Under the pieces are notes generated by a model that was given only the letters and a program-made list of their open reading frames with translations, did not search any database and was not told the DNA's origin. A DNA stretch of 64,000 nt from Paractinoplanes ovalisporus (GTDB lineage Bacteria; Actinomycetota; Actinomycetes; Mycobacteriales; Micromonosporaceae). Position 1 is the stretch's first letter; each line of letters starts with the position of its first letter. The stretch lies in NCBI RefSeq assembly GCF_016834655.1, contig NZ_JAENHP010000003.1, positions 310,001-374,000 on the forward strand, in the 5' to 3' direction. This document shows positions 33,746-45,000 of the stretch, piece after piece. The translations under genes and the position numbers were made by a program.

Positions 33746-33828
33746 CGCAAGAACGCTACTCCGCCGTTGTGACAGTTGGCCGCCCCTCGGGCTGGCGGGG
33801 GCGGCCGCGGCACGGCAGTCTTGCCGGC

Positions 33829-34650
33829 ATGGCGACGATCGAGCGGTATGCGGCCTTCACCGACGACCCCGCGGGTGGCAACCCGGCCGGGGTGGTGCGC
33901 GACGCCAGTGACCTGGACGACGCGGCGATGGTGAAGATCGCGGCCGACCTGGGCTATTCGGAGACCGCGTTCATCACGGACGACCGGGGCGACGGGCACT
34001 ACCGGGTGCGCTATTTCAGCCCGCTGGCCGAGGTGCCGTTCTGCGGTCACGCCACGGTCGCCACGGCGGTCGCGCTCGGGCCGGGTGAGCACCACTTCAC
34101 GACCAACGCGGGCGAGGTGCCGGTGACCGTCGACGAAGCGGGGCGGGCCACCCTCACCAGCGTGCCGGCCAAGGTCGAGGAGCTGCCGACGCCGGTCCTC
34201 GACGTCCTGCTCGGCAACTTGGGATGGTCCGCGGACGACCTCGATCCCGCCCTCCCCACACGGATCGCGTTCGCCGGCGCCAACCACCCGGTGCTCGCGG
34301 CCCGCACGCGGCAACGCCTGGCCGACCTCGACTACAACTTCGAGGGGCTCAAGGAGCTGATGGAGTGGCACGGCTGGACGACCATCCAGCTGATCTTCCG
34401 GACGGGGGAAACGACCTTCGACGTCCGCAACCCGTTCCCGGTCGGGGGCGTGGTGGAAGACCCGGCGACCGGGGCCGCGGCGGCCGCGCTGGGCGGCTAT
34501 CTGCACGCGCTCGACCTGGTGCCCGAGGCCGTGACGCTCGAGCTGCGGCAGGGCGACGACATGGGCCGGTCGAGCCGGATCACGGTCGGTCTGCGGCCGG
34601 GCGACCCGAGGGTGCGGGTCAGCGGCAACGCGGTGCCGATCACGGCCTAG
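33829..34650 (+). CDS. PhzF family isomerase
   Basis: 273 aa. Two-domain PhzF/diaminopimelate-epimerase fold: the active-site Glu lies in YSETAF, with the conserved segments NPAGVV, PFCGHATVA and EDPATGAAA. Family members are isomerases, mostly of unknown substrate; phenazine genes are absent here, so phenazine synthesis is not implied. ATG 33829 is chosen because the longer frame overlaps the divergent ATPase promoter. Confidence 0.9.
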   Translation: MATIERYAAFTDDPAGGNPAGVVRDASDLDDAAMVKIAADLGYSETAFITDDRGDGHYRVRYFSPLAEVPFCGHATVATAVALGPGEHHFTTNAGEVPVTVDEAGRATLTSVPAKVEELPTPVLDVLLGNLGWSADDLDPALPTRIAFAGANHPVLAARTRQRLADLDYNFEGLKELMEWHGWTTIQLIFRTGETTFDVRNPFPVGGVVEDPATGAAAAALGGYLHALDLVPEAVTLELRQGDDMGRSSRITVGLRPGDPRVRVSGNAVPITA

Positions 34651-34653
34651 AGT
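34648..34653 (+). promoter_or_regulatory. -10 TAGAGT overlapping the PhzF stop codon
   Basis: TAGAGT starts with the PhzF-like TAG stop and ends 9 nt before ATG 34663. It suggests a leaderless or short-leader promoter for the ABC-F gene embedded at the end of its neighbour. Confidence 0.35.
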
Positions 34654-34662
34654 TGGCAGGCG

Positions 34663-36297
<1,635 letters not shown>

Positions 36298-36346
36298 GGG
36301 GTCGGCCAAGACCGCACGACACCCGGAAGTCGCGGACGAAAAAAGG

Positions 36347-37210
36347 TCACAGGCTGACGGGGTCGACCAGGTCCACTGTGGCCAGGATGCCGGTCAGGCC
36401 GATCGCGGGCCAGGCGACGATCAGGTCGAGGACGGGCGCGGCGGGACGTTCGATCAGGTATTCGGTGCTGGCCTGGAAACTGTGCTCGTCGCCGCTGGCC
36501 TCGCTCTCGTGCGGGTCGAGGCGGATCGCGTCGCGGTCGTTCAGCACGGCCAGGCCGGCGCCCCACGGGCCGGGGCGGGCCTGCCCACCGATGCGGGCCA
36601 GGCTGTCGACGGCCAGGGCCAGGATGCGGTCGACGGCGGTGACGCGGGTCAGCACCACCACGCCGTCCCGTTCGCGGGCCAGCACCCGCGGGGCCGCGCA
36701 CAGCCGGCCGGTCTCGATCCGGGGCGCGTCGAGGCGGCCGTCGGCGGGCCGATGCCGTACGTGGGAAGGAACCGGCGCCATCACCACGGGCGCCTGCCAG
36801 ATCGACGCCGCGGCCCGCTCGACCACGGGACGCGACGGGAGCGGCAGCAGGGCCGTGAACTCCGGGAAGCCGATCTCGGGCCAGGCCAGCAGCAGGCAGA
36901 CCTCGTCGTAGTGCGCGGGGAAGTACACGCGCGTGCGCCACATCACGCCGTCCGAGGCGACCGAGCCGTATTCCCAGTGAGCGCGTCCCGACGGGTCGAG
37001 CCAGCCCACCCGCAGATCGACCCCTTCGTCGTACGGGGGAAGCAGCACCCGGGGTGAGCGGGGCGCGGGCACGCCCCGGCGGGCGATGAGCTCGACGTCG
37101 AGACCCGACGGACGCGACGTGATCTGGACGACGCCCACGCTCAGCACCGGGTCGTCGACCAGCAGCCCGCCCCGGTGGGCCGGCACCCCCACGGTCTCGT
37201 CGGGCGGCAT
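36347..37210 (-). CDS. Hypothetical protein
   Basis: 287 aa, unrecognised. The sequence alternates beta-strand stretches (LDVELIARRGVPAP; WRTRVYFPAHYDEVCLLLAWPEIGF) and reads as a beta-rich cytoplasmic protein without a signal peptide. The codon pattern and continuous frame from ATG 37210 support a real gene. Convergent with the ABC-F gene and divergent from the metallopeptidase; no operon partner. Confidence 0.75.
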   Translation of the reverse strand: MPPDETVGVPAHRGGLLVDDPVLSVGVVQITSRPSGLDVELIARRGVPAPRSPRVLLPPYDEGVDLRVGWLDPSGRAHWEYGSVASDGVMWRTRVYFPAHYDEVCLLLAWPEIGFPEFTALLPLPSRPVVERAAASIWQAPVVMAPVPSHVRHRPADGRLDAPRIETGRLCAAPRVLARERDGVVVLTRVTAVDRILALAVDSLARIGGQARPGPWGAGLAVLNDRDAIRLDPHESEASGDEHSFQASTEYLIERPAAPVLDLIVAWPAIGLTGILATVDLVDPVSL

Positions 37211-37312
37211 GGGCCACACCCTAGTGGCGTACTGACCGGTCACATCGCGATTGATGGATTGTCGACGTGGGGAACTACCGTCGACAGGGTCAGCCTTGAT
37301 GAGGAGTGGGCG

Positions 37313-38626
37313 ATGGCGTCGAAGCGTCTGATCGTGTCCGCGCTGGTCGCGGTGGCCGGCCTGGCCGCCGGGTGCTCGCTGGTGCCGGTGGAGGAACAGC
37401 AGGAACCCCGGCGTGGCGGCAACAGCAACGACACCGTCACCCGGTCGCTGAACGATGTGGAACGTTTCTGGACGTCCGAGTTCGGCCGGATCGCCGACGG
37501 CGCGAAGTTCGCCAAGGTGCAGGGCGGCTATTACCCGTACACGGAAGCCGACCCGCCGCCCTCGTGCGGGGGTCAGCCGTCCGAGTACCAGCCGAACGCC
37601 TTCTACTGCCCGGCCGACGACTTCATCGCGTGGGACGCCCAGCAGCTGATCCCGCAGTTGCAGGAGGACTACGGCCCGCTGCTGGTCGGGGTCGTGATGG
37701 CCCACGAGTACGGTCACGCCATCCAGGCCCGGGTGCTGACCGGGGAATTGCCGACGGTCGTGCTGGAGCAGCAGGCCGACTGCTACGCCGGGGCGTGGCT
37801 GGCCGAGGTGCTGGCCGGCAACTCCACGGCGTTCAAGAACGTGACCAACAAGCAGCTCGACGACGCCGTGGCCGGGGTTCTGACGCTGCGGGACCAGCCG
37901 GGCACGCCGGCCCTGTCCGAGGGCGCGCACGGCAACGCGTTCGACCGCATCCGGGCGTTGCAGGACGGCGTCGAGGAGGGCGTGGAGACCTGCGCCGGTT
38001 ACAACCCGCGGAACCTGCCGGTCACCGAGGTGCCGTTCACCAACGCGCGCGACGAGGCCAGCGGCGGGAACCTCGCCTACGACGACGCCGTGCAGTTGCT
38101 GGCCGAGGACGCCCAGTCGTACTGGCAGCGCACCTATCCGCAGCTGGCCGGGGCGGAGTGGCCCGCGCTGCCCGTGCAGCCGTTCCGGGCCGGTTCGCCG
38201 CCGGAGTGCCCGCAGCCCGACGCGTCGGCCGAGGGCCGCGCGTTCTACTGCCCTGACGGCGACTTCGTGGCGTTCGACAGCACCGAGCTGGGCCCGGCGC
38301 TGCACCAGCGCATCGGTGACTACGCTGTCGGCATGCTGCTGGGTGACCTGTTCGCCCGGGCCGCGCAGGACCGCCGGGGCGAGGCCACCCGCACCGAGCG
38401 GGGCCAGCTCACGGTCGACTGTCTGGCCGGGTCGTGGACCAACGACCTGCTCACCCGCAACCAGCGGCAGAGCAAGGTGACCCTCTCCCCCGGCGACCTC
38501 GACGAGGCGGTCACCGCGCTGCTGGCCTTCGGCCGGGCCGCCGAGGGCGAGGGCCCGACGGCGTTCGACCGCATCGCCGCCTACCGCGAGGGCACGCTGA
38601 AGGGCCTGCGCGCCTGCACCAACTAG
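37313..38626 (+). CDS. Zinc metallopeptidase lipoprotein with degenerate second repeat
   Basis: 437 aa. N-terminal lipoprotein signal with lipobox LAAGC (Cys21). Residues 46-230 form a neutral zinc metallopeptidase domain with HEYGH at 131-135 and the downstream QQAD. Residues 265-437 repeat the same pattern (FYCPDGDFVAFD matches FYCPADDFIAWD; AFDRI...YREGTLKGLRAC matches AFDRI...VEEGVETC), but HEYGH is replaced by GDLFA, so the second unit cannot bind zinc in the same way. GAGGAG precedes ATG 37313. Cell-surface protein; substrate unknown. Confidence 0.9.
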   Translation: MASKRLIVSALVAVAGLAAGCSLVPVEEQQEPRRGGNSNDTVTRSLNDVERFWTSEFGRIADGAKFAKVQGGYYPYTEADPPPSCGGQPSEYQPNAFYCPADDFIAWDAQQLIPQLQEDYGPLLVGVVMAHEYGHAIQARVLTGELPTVVLEQQADCYAGAWLAEVLAGNSTAFKNVTNKQLDDAVAGVLTLRDQPGTPALSEGAHGNAFDRIRALQDGVEEGVETCAGYNPRNLPVTEVPFTNARDEASGGNLAYDDAVQLLAEDAQSYWQRTYPQLAGAEWPALPVQPFRAGSPPECPQPDASAEGRAFYCPDGDFVAFDSTELGPALHQRIGDYAVGMLLGDLFARAAQDRRGEATRTERGQLTVDCLAGSWTNDLLTRNQRQSKVTLSPGDLDEAVTALLAFGRAAEGEGPTAFDRIAAYREGTLKGLRACTN

Positions 38627-38629
38627 GAT
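38624..38629 (+). promoter_or_regulatory. -10 TAGGAT overlapping the metallopeptidase stop codon
   Basis: TAGGAT begins with the metallopeptidase TAG and ends 6 nt before GTG 38636, with no ribosome-binding site: leaderless arrangement, same design as the PhzF/ABC-F junction. Confidence 0.5.
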
Positions 38630-38635
38630 CGCCGG

Positions 38636-39106
38636 GTGCCGGAGATCGTGGAACTGCTCGCCTCGCCGATAACCCGTTTCGAGGGGCGTCCCTCGGACGG
38701 CCCGAAGCCGGCGCCGCCCGGTGAGCTGGTGACGCTCGTGCAGGTGCGGGCCGGCCTGGGCATCGTGGGCGACCGCTACTTCGGCAAGCCGGCCCACAAG
38801 GACGCCGCCGTCACGGTGATCAGCCAGGAGCAGCTGCCGCCGGGCACGGGCCTGACCGCGGTGCGGCGCAACATCCTCGTGTCCGGCCTGATCGTGGACG
38901 ACCTGGTCGGCGAGATCCTGACCCTCGATTCGGGCGACGGTCCCGTACGCCTGCAGGTGAACCGCAAGGCCCACCCGTGCGCCTGGATGGACGTCACGGT
39001 CGGCCCCGGCGCATGGAAGGGCCTGCGCGGCAAGGGCGGCGTCCGCTGCACCCCCCTCGACGACGGCATCCTGCGTGTCGGCCCGGTCAAGGCCACCGTG
39101 GACTGA
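38636..39106 (+). CDS. MOSC domain protein
   Basis: 156 aa, a stand-alone MOSC domain related to molybdenum-cofactor sulfurase C-termini: VISQEQL, RRNILVSGL and the conserved Cys in HPCAWMD. Such proteins are thought to carry sulfur or bind metal-sulfur clusters. GTG 38636 lies 9 bp after the metallopeptidase gene, but with its own -10 element. No Moco genes are nearby. Confidence 0.88.
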   Translation: MPEIVELLASPITRFEGRPSDGPKPAPPGELVTLVQVRAGLGIVGDRYFGKPAHKDAAVTVISQEQLPPGTGLTAVRRNILVSGLIVDDLVGEILTLDSGDGPVRLQVNRKAHPCAWMDVTVGPGAWKGLRGKGGVRCTPLDDGILRVGPVKATVD

Positions 39107-39216
39107 ATCCCCCGAATGTCCGGTCCTGGGTCCCCATGTCGGGCGGTGTCCACGCGCGACGGCGGTGGTTAGCCTGGCCGCTGACGACGAGGAGATGGGA
39201 TCGGTGCCCGGAAACG

Positions 39217-41034
39217 ATGAGCGCGGCCGAGGCGGAACTGGAACAGCTCTTCCGGCGTAGCCTGGTGCGCATCGACGGGCCCGACGGCAGCCACGGCAGC
39301 GGCGTCTGGGTGGCCCCGGGACTTGTCCTCACCTGCGCACACGTGGCCGGCACAGGTGACGTCGAGATCACCTGGGAAGAGATCCGCGCTCCGGGGCGCC
39401 TGGTCGAAGCGGTGCCGCCCCGGCGCCGTGACCCCGACCAGCCCTGGCCCTGGCCCGACCTGGCCCTGCTCGAGGTGGCCGGCATTCCGGACCACCCCTG
39501 CGCCTGGCTCAGCGATCAGCGGCTGTCCGTCCAGACACCGCTCTTCCTGCTCGGACATTCCACGGTCTACCAGCGTGCACCGCAGGTGTCCTCGGCCAGC
39601 GGACGATACGGCGGCCCGCAGGAGGTGGACGGCGCCGAGATGTGGCGTTTCACCACCGACGAGGTCGCCCATGGCATGTCCGGCGGGCCGGTGCTCGATC
39701 TCCGCAACGGCGCCGTGTGCGCGATCGTCAAGTCGACCCGTCTCCCCGACAGCACCATGGGCGGTGTCGTCATCCCGATCGCCGGCCTGCGCGCCTTCTC
39801 GCCACACGCTCGGGCAATGCTCTGGAGCCGGCACGACCAGCACCACACGGGCGGTGTCTGGGCGGCGTTGCGCGAGGGGCTACGACGACATCCGAACCGG
39901 GTTCCGGCCTCGATCAACGCCGTCGAGGAGGCCGAGCTTCTGGGCCTGCTGAGCGGCGTGCGCGTCGACGTCGACCTCCCGGTCCTCTACCAACGGGCCG
40001 CGGACCGCCTGGCCCCGTCGTCGCTGGCCGGTCTGCGTGAGGTGGCGAACGCCCTCATGGACCGGCTGACACCGGCGGCGGGCCTGCACCCGCTGCTGGC
40101 GTTCACCGCGCATCTCTCGCAGCTGACGACCGGGCGGCCACGCGACGAGCTGCTCCGCTGGACCGAACAGGTCGCCATCCGGCGCGGCGAGTCCGACCGC
40201 TACGTGCAGTGGCGCCGGACGGCCGAGAAGCCCGAGGAGACGACCGACCAGCCGTCGGTGACGGTGCAGATCGCCCCCGGGGCGCTCGACCCGAACCGCT
40301 ACATGGTGACGGTCTGGGTGAGCCGGCGCGCCGGGCACAGCGAGAAGTTCTACTGCGACGACAGCGGCACCCACACGATCAACGAGCTGCGGGCCATGCT
40401 GCCCGACCTGGTGAAGATCCCGCTGAAGCAGCTCCACGGCTGGGCGATCGTCGAGTTCGTGATCCCGCCCGACCTGCTCGACGAACGGTTCGAGGAGATC
40501 GCGGTCGGGCGGCGGTCCCGCCTCGGCCGTACGAACCCGGTTGTTCTGCGGGACCTCGAACGGCTCGCCATGGAGGAGACCTGGCACGGCTGGCGGGCCC
40601 GCTGGCAGAGCCTGCGGTCGGGCAGGGGCGCGGTCGAATGGCTCGACTGCGACGACCACACCGACCCCGACGCGCTGGACGGGCGGCTGCGCAACGGCCT
40701 CGACATCGCCACGGTCGCCGTCCCCCGCAACCTGAGCGGCACCCTGCGCGAACTGCTGGACGTCGCCGTAGACGCCGGGGTGCCGACGGTCGTGTGGCGG
40801 CGCCACGAGTGCCCCGGCCACGACGAGCGGCCCTGCTCGGGCGACATGTTCCGGGCGGGTCTGGAGAAAGAGCTCGGCGCGCATCAGGACCTGGCCCTGC
40901 CCGAGCTCGTCCGCAAACTGCGCAGCGCAATGGCGGCCGGGCTGAATCCCGAGTGCAGCGGCATCGTGCTGTTGTGGGACGACCCGACCCGGCTGCCCGA
41001 ACCCGAGGCGCCGCTGCTCGGGCCGACCGCATGA
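39217..41034 (+). CDS. Trypsin-like protease with VMAP-C domain
   Basis: 605 aa, cytoplasmic serine protease of the VMAP group. Catalytic triad: His42 (LTCAHVAG), Asp81 (PDLALLEV), Ser155 (GMSGGPV). The middle helical part (about 220-340) corresponds to the effector-associated or VMAP middle region. The C-terminal half matches VMAP-C (about 350-600; LHGWAIVEFVIPPDLLDE; TVVWRRHECPGHD). In the vWA-MoxR-VMAP systems described by comparative genomics the protease is the effector released by the ATPase. ATG 39217 is used; an ATG at 39195 is out of frame. 16 bp before the MoxR gene. Confidence 0.87.
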   Translation: MSAAEAELEQLFRRSLVRIDGPDGSHGSGVWVAPGLVLTCAHVAGTGDVEITWEEIRAPGRLVEAVPPRRRDPDQPWPWPDLALLEVAGIPDHPCAWLSDQRLSVQTPLFLLGHSTVYQRAPQVSSASGRYGGPQEVDGAEMWRFTTDEVAHGMSGGPVLDLRNGAVCAIVKSTRLPDSTMGGVVIPIAGLRAFSPHARAMLWSRHDQHHTGGVWAALREGLRRHPNRVPASINAVEEAELLGLLSGVRVDVDLPVLYQRAADRLAPSSLAGLREVANALMDRLTPAAGLHPLLAFTAHLSQLTTGRPRDELLRWTEQVAIRRGESDRYVQWRRTAEKPEETTDQPSVTVQIAPGALDPNRYMVTVWVSRRAGHSEKFYCDDSGTHTINELRAMLPDLVKIPLKQLHGWAIVEFVIPPDLLDERFEEIAVGRRSRLGRTNPVVLRDLERLAMEETWHGWRARWQSLRSGRGAVEWLDCDDHTDPDALDGRLRNGLDIATVAVPRNLSGTLRELLDVAVDAGVPTVVWRRHECPGHDERPCSGDMFRAGLEKELGAHQDLALPELVRKLRSAMAAGLNPECSGIVLLWDDPTRLPEPEAPLLGPTA

Positions 41035-41050
41035 ACCATCAGGAGCGCCG

Positions 41051-42022
41051 ATGAGCGAGTGGCACGTATTCAGCGGATCCGGGGAGCAACGGGAGTGGGT
41101 GCTGCCCGAGCCTCCGCCGTGGCGCCGGTTCACCGGCGGCCCCCTGGTCGAACCGCCCGGCGCCGACTGGTGGGAGCACCGGCCGGCCGACCTCGAACGC
41201 GCCCTCGCCTATCAGCCCACCGCGCGCGAGGTGGAGCTGGTCAACGTCGCGATCTATCTGCGGCGGCCGCTGCTCATCACCGGCCGCCCCGGCACCGGCA
41301 AATCCACGCTCGCCTACGCGATCGCGCACGAGCTGGGCCTGGGTCCGGTGCTGCGCTGGCCCATCACCAGCCGGTCGAGCCTGCAGGAGGCCCTGTACCG
41401 CTACGACGCGATCGGCCGCCTCCAGGACGTCAACCTCAGCGGGGAACCGACGGTCAGCGCCGACGGCATCGGGCGTTACCTCCAGCTGGGGCCGCTGGGC
41501 ACGGCCCTGCTTCCGTACGGGAAACCCCGGGTCCTGCTTGTCGACGAGATCGACAAGAGCGACATCGACCTCCCTAACGACCTGCTGAACGTCTTCGAGG
41601 AGGGCGAGTTCACCATTCCCGAGCTGGCCCGGCACAGCACGCCCGAGGTGACCGTCCGCATCGACCCGAAGGGCACCGCCCGCGTCACCGGGGGCACCGT
41701 CCGGTGCCGCGCCTTCCCGATCGTGATCCTGACCAGCAACGGCGAGCGTGACTTCCCGCCCGCCTTCCTGCGGCGGTGCGTCCGTCTGGAGCTCGGCCAG
41801 CCCGACTCCGACCGGCTCGCGAAGATCGTGGAGGCCCACCTCGGACCGGACCTGCGGGCGAGCGCGTCCGATGTGATCGACGCGTTCCTGGCCCGGCGCG
41901 ACGGCGGGGAGCTGGCGACCGACCAGCTGTTGAACGCGGTGTTCCTCACCCAGTTCACGCCGGACGCCAGCCGCCGCGAGCTCGTCGAGGTCGTCCTGCG
42001 GCATCTCAGCGACGAGGGCTGA
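41051..42022 (+). CDS. MoxR-family AAA+ ATPase
   Basis: 323 aa. Walker A GRPGTGKST near residues 78-86, Walker B VLLVDEIDKSDIDLPNDLL, sensor 1 VILTSNGERDFPPAFLRRC with an arginine-finger pair. MoxR proteins with vWA partners act as chaperone-like remodelers. GGAG at 41041 precedes ATG 41051. Second gene of the four-gene operon; probably the NTP-dependent switch that controls the protease and the SAV_2336-type protein. Confidence 0.92.
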   Translation: MSEWHVFSGSGEQREWVLPEPPPWRRFTGGPLVEPPGADWWEHRPADLERALAYQPTAREVELVNVAIYLRRPLLITGRPGTGKSTLAYAIAHELGLGPVLRWPITSRSSLQEALYRYDAIGRLQDVNLSGEPTVSADGIGRYLQLGPLGTALLPYGKPRVLLVDEIDKSDIDLPNDLLNVFEEGEFTIPELARHSTPEVTVRIDPKGTARVTGGTVRCRAFPIVILTSNGERDFPPAFLRRCVRLELGQPDSDRLAKIVEAHLGPDLRASASDVIDAFLARRDGGELATDQLLNAVFLTQFTPDASRRELVEVVLRHLSDEG

Positions 42023-42024
42023 TC

Positions 42025-45000
42025 ATGGAGACGGCGCGGCTGCTGACGGCGTTGCGAGCCGCGGATCCGCAGCTGACGCCGTTGGAGGCCGCCGAAGCGC
42101 TGTGGCTGGCCTGCGCGGCCGGTCCGCTGGCCGGGTCCGCCCGGCGCGTCGAAGCGGGAACCGTCCCGGCCGACGAGGACGACACCCCCGACCCCGCGTC
42201 GCCGTCCCCCTGCGCCGAACGCCCGAAGTCGCCGGCCGCGACGGAGAGAACGTCCGTACGGGTCCCGACCGATCCCGGCCCGTCGGCCCAGCTCGCCGAA
42301 GGGTCGCCGGTCAGCGTGCCCGACGCGTCGGCGCTGCCGTCGAGCCGGGCCGTTCAGCGGGCGCTCAAGCCGCTGAAGCGCCGGGTGCCCACCGCCCGCC
42401 GCCTGGTGCTGGACGAGGAGGCGACCGCGCAGGCGATCGCCGAGACCGGCACCTGGGCGCCGGTGTTCCGGCCCGCGTCGGAGAAGTGGCTCGATCTGGC
42501 TCTCGTGGTCGAGGCGACGCCCTCCATGGTCCCGTGGGACGCGATGATCGACGACCTGCAGAAGTCGCTGGTGCAGCTGGGCGCCTTCCGCGACGTACGC
42601 CGGTGGGAGATCCACGCCTCACGCCGCCACCCGGGTCTCGGCGTCTCACGGGAGAACCGCACACCGGAGGGTGCGGACGCCCGGGCCGATCGCAAGCCCA
42701 GCGAACTGACCGACCCCAGCGGCCGCCGGATGTTCTTCGTCGTCACCGACGCCACCTCGGTGAGCTGGCGGGACGGCGAGGGCGGAAAGGTGCTGGGCTC
42801 GTGGTCCCGGCACAGTCCCGTCGTCGTTCTGCAGCCCCTGCCGGAAAGGCTGTGGCACCGCACGGGCCTACGCACCCGCCAGGGAACCTTCCACTCGACC
42901 GTGCCCGGCGGGTCCACGAAAGACCTTCGTTTTGTGGAGCGCCGGCGCCGGCCACGTCCCCTCCGGCCGGACGAGACCGCCGTACCGGTCGTGGAGATCA
43001 CCCCGAGCTGGCTCCGGTCGTGGTGCTCGATGGTGACCGGAGCCTACGGAGACACCACGGCCCTGGCGGCCGCCGTGGTGAGCGCGACCGGCAACGGTGG
43101 CGGCGCTCTTTCCGCAATGCCCGCCGAGGGTGGGACGGCCGACGAGCTGCTCCGGCGGTTCCAGGCCACGGCCTCGCCGCAGGCCTTCCGCCTGGCGACC
43201 CTGTTGTCGGCGGTGCCGCTGGAACCCGCCGTCATCCGGCTCGTGCAGAGGACCATGCTCCCCGATTCGGGGCCGACCCACCTGGCCGAAGTGCTGCTGG
43301 CCGGGATCGTGCAGGCCGGCGCGGGCGGTCCGGCGGGGTACGAGTTCCGGCCCGGCGTGCGGGGGTTGCTGCTGGACGACCTCCGGGTGTCGGAGGCCAA
43401 CCAGATCGTCGAAGCCGTCTCCGCCTACATCGAGTCTCGGGGCGGGTTGCCGGGGCGGGCCTTTCCGGCCGTGGCGGCTCTGCCGGGCGGCGCTCCCAGC
43501 CCGGTGGCCGGCGAACCGTTCGCCTGGGTCCCGGCGGACGCGCTGCACCGCCTCGGCCTGGCCACCGAGAGTCGCGCCGAACGGCCTGGAGCAGAAGCAC
43601 CTGCGGAGGCCGACCGCCCCTCAGACCTGCGGCAACGGCTGCCGTTCCTGCCGGACGACCTGGCGGTCATGGTTGTCGCGATGTTCGAGGAGATGGTGGC
43701 CCACGCGCCTACGGTTCGGCCGGGTTCGAGCGCCAAATTCCGGCTGTGTCTCTCGTTCGACGACTTCCGAACGATCGTGCCGTACATGGGCGACGTGCGC
43801 CGTGAACTGACCGAGCTGCTGACCGAAGCGGTGTCCAGCACGGAGGTCACGGTCGACCCGGAGAACGCGGTGCGGATCGACGCCGAAACCGACCTGACCG
43901 CAGGGCACTTCCGCGTGGAGCCGCTGTCCGAAGCCACGGTCACTACCGGGCAGACGACACCGCCTTCGGCCGAATATCCGGACACGCCTACGGTGGCCAG
44001 GTTCGAGGGACGGCTGGAGTTGCTGGTCGGGGGCGATCACAGAAAAGCCTTCAAGGGTGTGGTGCACCCGGTGGAGATCCTTCAGGCGATGCAGCGGGAG
44101 ACCGAAGAGCATCGCGCCCCACTCGCCGGCGGCCGCACGCTGGTTCCCAACCGCTTTTTGGTCGGCCTTTCCCCGTACGACCACGCCCGCCTGGCCCATT
44201 ACGCGGCCGCGCTCGCCCACGAGCTGGCGCAGTCCGAGGCCGAATTTATCGGCGAGAAGAACTACGTCGTCTACCACGACGTCATCGTGGAGATGGAACG
44301 GGAGGAAGGACTCGACAGTGGCATGTTCCGCGTCACCGCCGAAGTCCTCACCGAGGCTGACGACACGCAGCGTCAGACGAACAACCTGGAGCGCGGGCCG
44401 GCCTTGGCCGTCGGAGAGGTCCCCCAGCGGGAGACCGGAGCCTCGTTCCTGTCGCGCCTGTGGGGCAACCGCCAGAGCCGGCGCAACGCCTACGAACAGC
44501 TCAACCAGAGGCTCGACAATCAGGTCGGAGGTTCGTGGTCGACGACCGTCGGAGAGGTCATTGCTCCGGACGAACTTCTCAGGGCAATGTGGGACGAGGC
44601 AGGTTCATACACCTCCAGACTGGCCGGCAGGAAGGTTCCGGTTCCCGGGAAGTATCTGATCGATCTTCCGCAGCGCGACATCGATCGGCTGTCCTTCCGC
44701 CTCGGGACCCTCGCCCACGAACTGGCCAGGGCGATCGTGGAGCTGATCGCCGAGCGGCCCGACTGGACGCTCCAGGAGGGCGTCGTAGTCGAGATCGCCC
44801 TGGGCGCAGGTCTGCGCGCCGGGTCCTTCCGCGTGCAGGCTGAACACCGATCCTCACCAAGCGCTAGAGCGATCCCGAACCATCAGGCCGGGACCTCGAC
44901 CGCCGTGCAGCCCGTGCAGGTCCTGAACGCCCTCCAGCGGGAGGCCGAGGCGAACAAGTCCGTTCTCCCCGAAGGCCGGATCCTGGTGCCGAACCACTAC

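Noticed and set aside
39195..39260. ATG 39195 after GAGGAG as a start near the protease gene
   Set aside because: It opens a 21-codon frame that is out of phase with the protease and has no conserved content.
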